Below are positions 1 through 4,545 of a DNA stretch of 5,626 nucleotides, piece after piece. The stretch spans positions 1 through 5,626 of the forward strand of contig CAMNCZ010000097.1 of the NCBI GenBank assembly GCA_946534775.1, in the 5' to 3' direction. The DNA is from an uncultured Eubacteriaceae bacterium (GTDB lineage Bacteria; Bacillota; Clostridia; Lachnospirales; CAG-274). The translations under genes were made by a program, and so were the position numbers. Numbering within the stretch: position 1 is the first letter of the stretch; every line of letters begins with the position of its first letter. A model generated the notes under the pieces. The model did no database searches and was not told the origin of the DNA. It saw only the letters and a list, made by a program, of their open reading frames with translations.

Positions 1-106
1 TATTATATTACAGGTTTATTACCTTTTGTTTTCACATACATTAAAATAAATCAAAAAATTTTCAAAAATTTTCATAAAACATTCATAATATTTTAAACAA
101 AATTAC

Positions 107-135
107 TGGACAAAAGAAAAGTTTTATTGTATAAT
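107..135 (+). promoter_or_regulatory. Sigma-A-type promoter of the cytidylate-kinase-like gene
   Basis: The -35 box TGGACA (107-112, five of six consensus bases) is followed by a 17-base spacer and a perfect -10 box TATAAT (130-135). Transcription should start near 142, giving a leader of about 58 bases before the ATG at 200. The DNA just upstream is A/T-tract rich, including a tandem AAAAATTTTC at 54-73, which could act as an UP-element or curved DNA. The promoter is read directly from the sequence; its use is inferred. Confidence 0.75.
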
Positions 136-187
136 ATTATATGATACAGAATAATTATTTCAGTCAACATATAAATTATATTGTAAC

Positions 188-193
188 GAGGTG
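188..193 (+). promoter_or_regulatory. Ribosome binding site that fixes the start at 200
   Basis: GAGGTG at 188-193 lies six bases before the ATG at 200. An in-frame GTG at 191 would lengthen the protein by three residues, but that GTG is itself part of the Shine-Dalgarno sequence, so it is unlikely to be the start codon. Confidence 0.8.
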
Positions 194-199
194 TCTATT

Positions 200-826
200 A
201 TGGGAGATTTTTATGCAATTACTATAGCAAGACAATTTTGCAGCGGCGGCAATGCCGTAGGCGAAATGCTTGCACAAAAGCTTGGCATCAATATGTATGA
301 TAAACAGCTTATAACCCTTGCCGCAAAAAAAAGCGGCTACCACGAGGCTATTTTTGAACAGGCGGACGAAGTCGCATCAAACAGCCTGCTTTACTCCGTC
401 GTTATGGGATCTTCACCTATGGGATCACTGCTTTTTCCCAACAACAATATGGTAACAAACGACTCGCTTTTCACACTCCAGTCAAATATAATAAAAGAGA
501 CTGCCGAAAATGAAAGCTGCATTGTTATCGGCCGCTGCGCAAACTATGTTTTAAGAAAGCATCCCAAGCTTTTAAGCGTATATCTGTGGGCCGATACGGA
601 TTTCAGGATAAAACGTTTCGAGGAATTATACAAAGAACCAAAGGAAAAGGATATCGAAACAGAACTTTCAAAGGCCGATAAAAAGCGCCGCAATTATTAC
701 AACTACTATTCGGGCAAGGAATGGGACAGCGCCACAAGTTACGACCTTGTCATAAACGTTGCAAAATCCGGCGTTGAAGGCGCGGTAGATCAGATAATAA
801 ACTTTAAGGAAATACTTGGATATTAA
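200..826 (+). CDS. Cytidylate kinase-like family protein (Cytidylate_kin2 type)
   Basis: This 208-residue cytosolic protein resembles the cytidylate-kinase-like family common in Clostridia (P-loop NTPase fold). Visible marks are an N-terminal beta strand with the glycine loop ARQFCSGGNAVG (residues 10-21), the following KLGINMYDKQLI (27-38), the strand-turn IVIGRCAN (108-115), an arginine-rich helix FRIKRF (135-140) that resembles a lid region, and the C-terminal DKKRRNYYNYYSGKEW (160-175) with YDLVIN (181-186). Length is normal for the family. The glycine loop has no GK[ST], unlike true CMP kinase Cmk, so transfer of phosphate to CMP or dCMP is assumed from the family and is not shown here. 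The ATG at 200 is preferred over GTG at 191 because of the ribosome binding site. It has its own promoter and terminator, so it is probably a single-gene unit. The family call is firm; the substrate is open. Confidence 0.88.
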   Translation: MGDFYAITIARQFCSGGNAVGEMLAQKLGINMYDKQLITLAAKKSGYHEAIFEQADEVASNSLLYSVVMGSSPMGSLLFPNNNMVTNDSLFTLQSNIIKETAENESCIVIGRCANYVLRKHPKLLSVYLWADTDFRIKRFEELYKEPKEKDIETELSKADKKRRNYYNYYSGKEWDSATSYDLVINVAKSGVEGAVDQIINFKEILGY

Positions 827-832
827 AAAATC

Positions 833-864
833 AAGGGTGTCGCATCAAGTGACACTCTTTTTTT
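833..864 (+). terminator. Intrinsic terminator after the kinase-like gene
   Basis: AAGGGTGTC (833-841) pairs with GACACTCTT (851-859) over nine base pairs with one G-T wobble and a nine-base loop. A run of seven T residues (858-864) overlaps the end of the stem. The hairpin begins seven bases after the stop codon and separates this gene from the lipoprotein-dpa unit. Confidence 0.88.
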
Positions 865-885
865 GCATATTTTCCCGCTTATATG

Positions 886-920
886 AATATATATTTATAT
901 AAATTTACAATATATATTTA
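886..920. repeat. Twin 12-base AT repeats upstream of the lipoprotein
   Basis: AATATATATTTA occurs at 886-897 and again at 909-920, 23 bases apart and just before the ribosome binding site of the lipoprotein gene. Each copy contains the perfect palindrome AATATATATT. Spacing of about two helical turns would suit paired operator sites, but the DNA here is very AT-rich, so chance is a real alternative. No convincing -35/-10 pair is visible in 865-922, although this is where the promoter of the dpa unit should lie. Confidence 0.35.
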
Positions 921-934
921 CATAGGAGTACAAT

Positions 935-1738
935 ATGAAAAAATTACTTTTATCCTTACTGACAGTTACTCTGCTTGCGGGCTGCACAGCAAATAACGAT
1001 ATGACAACTCAGCCGCAGTCAATAGACAAAAATGCACCCATAACGCGAGGACAAGCAGTAAAAATGCTCGCCCTAAGCCGCTATTCCGATGAAGAGATAT
1101 CCGCCTTGCCGCGTGTTGTCTCACTTTCCGACAGCGATATTTCCAACTGGTGCGACAAATATATAAACGCAGCCGTTACGGCGGGACTTATCAGCGGCAC
1201 ACAGGAAAACACATTTTTGCAAAACGATCCGTTATCACTTGAACAGGCCGATTTTATACTGAAAAAAGCAGCACCCGACAAAAACCTTGTTTTGCAGTAT
1301 GCCCGCGAAGACAGGAAAAAGCCCGTAAGCAGCGATATATGGTTTCAGGCTTTTGATGCGATAGACGATAAGACCGTCGATAAAGAGATAGTTATACTCG
1401 CCGACAGTAACCTTTGCAGTGATCTTTCCGATAATTATGTACTTTCAAGCGAGGGGCTTTTGTGTCGTGACGGCGTGGATATCCCACGGGAATATATAGG
1501 CTGCGGGCTGAAGGTTTGTATGCGGGACAAAAATATCCTTGCCGTAAAGGAAGTGACCGACAAAAGCCCGATAATAAAAAATGCCGTTGTGGAAACTATA
1601 TTTGACGACGGCATTATTTTCAATATAAAAGGCTGCCATATTTTTTACGGCTGCGCTCCCGACTCCCTCGGCGCCAAAGAAGGCAATACTATGGATATAA
1701 AGACGGAAAATGGCCGTATAATAAGCATTGCGGCATAA
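935..1738 (+). CDS. SLH-domain-like lipoprotein upstream of dpaAB
   Basis: This is a 267-residue exported lipoprotein of unknown function. The N-terminus has two lysines, a hydrophobic stretch (4-15) and the lipobox LLAGC, so Cys17 should be lipidated and the protein anchored to the outer face of a membrane. Residues about 36-112 look like one S-layer-homology module: ITRGQAVKMLAL (36-47), a DSDISNWCDKYINAAV core (66-81), AGLISGT (83-89), then a partial second repeat with the LSLEQADFILKKA helix (100-112). The remainder (about 130-267) is beta-rich with two paired-strand segments; I do not recognise it with certainty. It vaguely recalls the regions that precede SpoIID/LytB domains in Clostridia. 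Seven cysteines besides Cys17 (73, 161, 177, 190, 195, 234, 240) are many for an exported protein. TAGGAG at 923-928 sets the ATG. The gene ends 42 bases before dpaA with no terminator, so co-transcription is likely. Confidence 0.8.
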   Translation: MKKLLLSLLTVTLLAGCTANNDMTTQPQSIDKNAPITRGQAVKMLALSRYSDEEISALPRVVSLSDSDISNWCDKYINAAVTAGLISGTQENTFLQNDPLSLEQADFILKKAAPDKNLVLQYAREDRKKPVSSDIWFQAFDAIDDKTVDKEIVILADSNLCSDLSDNYVLSSEGLLCRDGVDIPREYIGCGLKVCMRDKNILAVKEVTDKSPIIKNAVVETIFDDGIIFNIKGCHIFYGCAPDSLGAKEGNTMDIKTENGRIISIAA

Positions 1739-1766
1739 ATAAACGTTTTGCCCCATAAAATGCATT

Positions 1767-1774
1767 GAGGTGAT
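1767..1774 (+). promoter_or_regulatory. Strong ribosome binding site of dpaA
   Basis: GAGGTGAT (1767-1774) is a near-complete anti-16S match six bases before the ATG at 1781. The 42-base gap upstream leaves little room for a separate promoter, which supports translation of dpaA from a message that begins upstream of the lipoprotein gene. Confidence 0.75.
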
Positions 1775-1780
1775 ATATAT

Positions 1781-2617
1781 ATGAAATTTTGTATTGTAGG
1801 CGGCGACAAACGATTTTATTATCTGAAAAAACTGCTTGAAAACGATGGTTTTGAGGTAAGTGCATATTGCTGCCGCGCCATAGACGACAGTGAGACCGAT
1901 ATCGACAAAGCGCTTGCGGGAAGTAACGTCATACTCGGACCGATACCGTTTTCACGCAGCAAAAAGACACTGGCTCTCAACGACTGTAACGAGATAGAGT
2001 TAAAAACGTTCTTTTCCAAGCTTCCGCACGGCTGTATTTTTTTCGGAGGCGCCATTTCCTCGGAAATACACGAATTCACCGATAATATATCAATTTACGA
2101 CTATTTTTCTTTTGAAGATGTTGCCGTAAGAAATGCAGTGCCCACGGCGGAGGGCGCAATACAAACGGCTATAGCCGAAAGCGACAGGACGATTTTTGAA
2201 AGCAGAACGCTTGTTATCGGCTGCGGCAGGTGCGGCAAAGCACTTGCACTTATGCTAAAAGGTATGGGGGCAAATGTCACAATGACCTGCCGAAAGCCCG
2301 CCGACCACGCAATAATAAAAGGTATGTCCGTAAAAGCCGCCTATTTCGATACTCTCCCCGAAATAATAAAAAATTACGATTTTATTTTCAACACCGTTCC
2401 CGCCCTTATACTGGATAAGCTTATGCTTGAAAAAACAGACAAAGACTCGCTTATAATAGATATAGCGCAGGCTCCGGGCGGTGTCGATTACACTTATGCA
2501 TCCGAACACGGCATAAAAGCACTCTACTGCCCCGGGCTTCCGGGCAGGACCGCACCTTACACCGCTGCCGTTATACTTAAAGATGCTATAGTACGAACGG
2601 CTTTGTCACACTTTTAA
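1781..2617 (+). CDS. dpaA: Dipicolinate synthase subunit A (SpoVFA/DpaA)
   Basis: This 278-residue protein is the NAD(P)-binding subunit of dipicolinate synthase. With DpaB it oxidises the DapA product of the lysine pathway to dipicolinic acid in the sporulating mother cell. The N-terminal domain starts with the glycine loop FCIVGGDKR (3-11) and has ILGPIPFS (51-58), where DpaA proteins carry a typical motif. The hinge NAVPTAEGAI (118-127) is characteristic. The C-terminal Rossmann domain has VIGCGRCGKAL (145-155, GxGxxG), FNTVPALI (203-210), IDIAQAPGGVD (226-236) and the near-terminal signature LPGRTAPYTAA (253-263). It is slightly shorter than the Bacillus subtilis protein (about 297 residues), and all family motifs I know are intact. 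It is followed after 36 bases by dpaB. Cluster I clostridia such as C. perfringens lack this pair, so its presence argues for a different Clostridia lineage. Confidence 0.95.
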   Translation: MKFCIVGGDKRFYYLKKLLENDGFEVSAYCCRAIDDSETDIDKALAGSNVILGPIPFSRSKKTLALNDCNEIELKTFFSKLPHGCIFFGGAISSEIHEFTDNISIYDYFSFEDVAVRNAVPTAEGAIQTAIAESDRTIFESRTLVIGCGRCGKALALMLKGMGANVTMTCRKPADHAIIKGMSVKAAYFDTLPEIIKNYDFIFNTVPALILDKLMLEKTDKDSLIIDIAQAPGGVDYTYASEHGIKALYCPGLPGRTAPYTAAVILKDAIVRTALSHF

Positions 2618-2640
2618 AAACCTTGTATATACTGGTTTTG

Positions 2641-2650
2641 AGGGGGTGAT
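2641..2650 (+). promoter_or_regulatory. Ribosome binding site of dpaB
   Basis: AGGGGGTGAT (2641-2650) is an extended purine-rich Shine-Dalgarno sequence that ends three bases before the ATG at 2654. The nearby GTG (2646) and ATG (2649) are out of frame with dpaB, so 2654 is the start. Confidence 0.75.
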
Positions 2651-2653
2651 GAA

Positions 2654-3229
2654 ATGCTGTCGGGCATTAAAATAGGATATTGTCTTTGCGGGTCTTTCTG
2701 TACAATAAACGCGGCACTCGGACAAATAGATGTACTGACATCTCTCGGCGCCGAAGTCGTGCCCATAATCAGCGAAAGCGTACAAACCATACAATGCCGT
2801 TTCTGTACGCCCGCGGGTATTATCGACAGACTGCAGCTTATGTGCAAAAGCCCGCCCATTACCGATATTGTGACAGCGGAACCGATAGGGCCGAAAAATG
2901 ATATCGATATAATGGTCGTTTCGCCCTGCACAAGCAATATGCTCGGAAAACTTGCGAACGGTATAAACGACTGCGTAGCTACAATGGCCTGCAAAGCTCA
3001 TCTGCGAAACAACAAACCGCTTGTGCTGGCGCCCGCCACAAACGATGCACTCGGCGCAAGCCTGAAAAACATCGGTGAACTTATAGTACGCAAAAACATT
3101 TATATGGTCCCATTCAGACAAGACGATCATATAAATAAACCGCTTTCTATGGTAGCCGATTTCAATAAACTGACCGATACCGTAATTCTTGCGCTTGAAG
3201 GGAAACAGCTTCAGCCGATAATTATTTAA
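2654..3229 (+). CDS. dpaB: Dipicolinate synthase subunit B, flavoprotein (SpoVFB/DpaB)
   Basis: This 191-residue protein is the flavoprotein-like partner of DpaA, of the same fold class as phosphopantothenoylcysteine decarboxylase flavoproteins. Visible marks are the first strand and loop IGYCLCGSFCT (7-17), GAEVVPIIS (32-40), TAEPIGPKN (74-82), VVSPCTSNMLGKLANGI (88-104, the strand and loop expected near the flavin phosphate), MACKAHLRNNKPLVLAPATNDALG (from 111), KNIYMVPFRQDD (147-158) and a C-terminal KQLQPIII (184-191). It follows the B. subtilis SpoVFB pattern from end to end and is a few residues shorter than that protein (about 200). It sits 36 bases after dpaA in the same unit and is followed by a terminator rather than by asd, dapG and dapA as in Bacillus. 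It has nine cysteines, several in the flavin-fold loops. Confidence 0.95.
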   Translation: MLSGIKIGYCLCGSFCTINAALGQIDVLTSLGAEVVPIISESVQTIQCRFCTPAGIIDRLQLMCKSPPITDIVTAEPIGPKNDIDIMVVSPCTSNMLGKLANGINDCVATMACKAHLRNNKPLVLAPATNDALGASLKNIGELIVRKNIYMVPFRQDDHINKPLSMVADFNKLTDTVILALEGKQLQPIII

Positions 3230-3233
3230 AAAC

Positions 3234-3257
3234 AGCCGGGGTTTTCGCCTCGGCTTT
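3234..3257 (+). terminator. Intrinsic terminator after dpaB
   Basis: AGCCGGGG (3234-3241) pairs with CCTCGGCT (3248-3255) over eight base pairs with one wobble and a six-base loop TTTTCG. The stem starts five bases after the dpaB stop. The T run beyond it is interrupted (TTT, A stretch, then T-rich 3266-3277). On the minus strand the same stem is followed by GTTTTTAAAT, so it could also stop transcription from that side. It closes the lipoprotein-dpaAB unit. Confidence 0.78.
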
Positions 3258-3281
3258 AAAAATAATTTTTTATTTTTAGGT

Positions 3282-3310
3282 TTGATGTTTTGTATATTGT
3301 ATGGTATAAT
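3282..3310 (+). promoter_or_regulatory. Extended -10 promoter of the hydrolase gene
   Basis: A -35 box TTGATG (3282-3287, four of six consensus bases), a 17-base spacer and a perfect TATAAT (3305-3310) preceded by TGG, an extended -10 element. The start would be near 3317, leaving a leader of only about 13 bases that is mostly the ribosome binding site. This also explains why the in-frame TTG at 3282 is not a translation start: it lies in the promoter. Confidence 0.78.
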
Positions 3311-3316
3311 TAGCCA

Positions 3317-3326
3317 AAGAGGTGAT
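3317..3326 (+). promoter_or_regulatory. Ribosome binding site that fixes the hydrolase start at 3330
   Basis: AAGAGGTGAT lies three bases before the ATG at 3330 (six from the GAGGTG core). The reading frame is open from 3282, but only this ATG has a ribosome binding site. The resulting N-terminus MPNMLDYINWRGDLSF is the usual beginning of this family. Confidence 0.82.
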
Positions 3327-3329
3327 TTT

Positions 3330-4493
3330 ATGCCAAATATGCTTGATTACATCAACTGGCGCGGCGATCTGTCGTTTGAGGCGGACCCGTTCAACGAGGT
3401 TGACGGGCTGATACTTGCGCAGCTTAGTTATATAGTGCTTGACGGAATCGTTCCCGAAAGTTTTTCCGAATATATAACGATAAAAGATGCCGCAAAGCTT
3501 TACGACCCGCAAAAAATAAACGAGAACCTTGTTTTTTTCAGTTTTGAACAGGACAAACTGCTTATAAAAGCACTCGGAGTATCGGAACGTTTCAACAAAA
3601 TAAAACTTACGGGCTACATAAACCGTACAAATATAAAAGAAGCACTGCAATTTTCCGCCATAACCTGCATATTTGAAGACGGCAGAAAATTTATTGCCTA
3701 CCGCGGTACCGACGGCACGATCGCAGGCTGGCGCGAGGACTTTAATTTCAGCTATATGACGGGAACACCCGCGCAGGTATACGCCGCCGAATATATCGAC
3801 AAAAACTTTTCGCCAAGTGACAGGCTTATTCTCGGCGGACATTCAAAGGGTGCAAATCTTGCTATTTACGCAGCTGTTTTCTGCAAAGAAAAATTAAGCG
3901 ATGCAATAGAAAAAATTTACGCATTTGACGGCCCGGGTTTCCGTGAGGAAGTGACCAAAACCAAAAGATACAAAAAAATCACAAAAAAAATAACGGCTAT
4001 TGTACCGCGTTCTTCAATAATAGGACAGTTATTGAACATAAATGTCGAAAATAAGATAGTCAACAGCAATGAACACGGCATCTTGCAGCACTTTTCCTAC
4101 TCCTGGCAGGTCATACGCAAACACTTTGACTATGCCGAGCAATTTTCAAAAACAGGCGCTTATATAAACAAGGTAATGAACACCTGGATGTCGGAACTTG
4201 ACGACAACACCAGAAAGATCATCACCGATTCACTTTTTGACGTTATCGAAGCCCCCGAAAAGGAAACTATCGGGGAGTTGGAGGAACACAAATTCTCATC
4301 CTACACCGCTATATTAAAGGCTATAGCCAAACTTTCCCCCGAACGTCAGAAGGTTACGCGCCGTGCTTTTTCAATGCTGCTTGAAACAGGCAAAGAAACG
4401 CTTAAAGAAAACATAGAGGCGGCCGCCCAGAACGCAAAGTTTGAACCGCCGCAGCTGCCTAAACTTCCGAAAAAGAAAAAAAATAAAGAATAA
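3330..4493 (+). CDS. Mbeg1-like (DUF2974) alpha/beta-hydrolase family protein
   Basis: This 387-residue protein is of the Mbeg1-like/DUF2974 family, a lipase-like alpha/beta-hydrolase group of unknown substrate. The N-terminus NWRGDLSFEADPFNEVDGLI (9-28) is diagnostic. FIAYRGTDGTIAGWREDF (121-138) resembles the oxyanion-side strand and loop of lipases. The nucleophile elbow is GGHSKGAN (169-176) with Ser172; AFDGPGF (198-204) supplies a likely acid, Asp200; the catalytic His is probably His249 in NEHG, with His254 and His265 as alternatives. Residues about 305-365 are helical and charged, and the tail (371-387) is proline and lysine rich, ending in KKKKNK. There is no signal peptide or membrane segment, so it should be cytosolic, with the basic tail possibly contacting membrane or nucleic acid. 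It has its own promoter and is not clearly tied to dpaAB. The family call is firm; the substrate is unknown. Confidence 0.88.
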   Translation: MPNMLDYINWRGDLSFEADPFNEVDGLILAQLSYIVLDGIVPESFSEYITIKDAAKLYDPQKINENLVFFSFEQDKLLIKALGVSERFNKIKLTGYINRTNIKEALQFSAITCIFEDGRKFIAYRGTDGTIAGWREDFNFSYMTGTPAQVYAAEYIDKNFSPSDRLILGGHSKGANLAIYAAVFCKEKLSDAIEKIYAFDGPGFREEVTKTKRYKKITKKITAIVPRSSIIGQLLNINVENKIVNSNEHGILQHFSYSWQVIRKHFDYAEQFSKTGAYINKVMNTWMSELDDNTRKIITDSLFDVIEAPEKETIGELEEHKFSSYTAILKAIAKLSPERQKVTRRAFSMLLETGKETLKENIEAAAQNAKFEPPQLPKLPKKKKNKE

Positions 4494-4501
4494 AAAATAA
4501 A

Positions 4502-4539
4502 TATCTCCCCTTTCCGCAAACTGTCAAGAAGGGGAGATA
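4502..4539 (-). terminator. Hairpin terminator between convergent genes
   Basis: TATCTCCCCTT (4502-4512) and AAGGGGAGATA (4529-4539) form a perfect 11-base-pair stem with a 16-base loop, placed between two converging genes. Read on the minus strand the stem is followed by a T-rich stretch (TTTATTTTTTATT), so it fits an intrinsic terminator for the minus-strand gene, whose stop lies seven bases away. On the plus strand it is followed by AAAAATATC with no T run, so for the hydrolase message it is at best a protective 3' hairpin or a weak terminator. Confidence 0.82.
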
Positions 4540-4545
4540 AAAATA

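Noticed and set aside
54..73. Tandem AAAAATTTTC repeat upstream of the first promoter, considered as a mobile-element or operator trace.
   Set aside because: Two copies of a low-complexity 10-mer are easily produced by AT-rich DNA; at most an UP-element or curvature effect.
106..114. CTGGACAAA resembles a SpoIIID binding site and overlaps the -35 box of the kinase-like gene.
   Set aside because: Eight of nine positions fit a degenerate consensus, but the GGACA core is shared with the -35 hexamer and a single short match in AT-rich DNA is expected by chance.
1754..1762. CATAAAATG before dpaA looks like part of a sigma-K -10 element.
   Set aside because: Transcription would start inside the dpaA Shine-Dalgarno sequence (1767-1774), and no suitable -35 motif stands out, so it is more likely chance.
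1445..1765. A 106-codon minus-strand open frame within the lipoprotein gene.
   Set aside because: No ribosome binding site or recognisable motif; the plus-strand frame has a lipobox and a strong Shine-Dalgarno sequence.
2606..3130. Long minus-strand open frames opposite dpaA/dpaB, including one of 174 codons.
   Set aside because: The translations are rich in Tyr, His and Cys and lack domain logic or a ribosome binding site; they mirror the codon bias of dpaB, whose motifs are intact on the plus strand.
3276..3842. A 188-codon minus-strand open frame opposite the hydrolase gene.
   Set aside because: It overlaps the promoter and N-terminal half of a well-recognised DUF2974 gene, and its composition is that of an antisense shadow.
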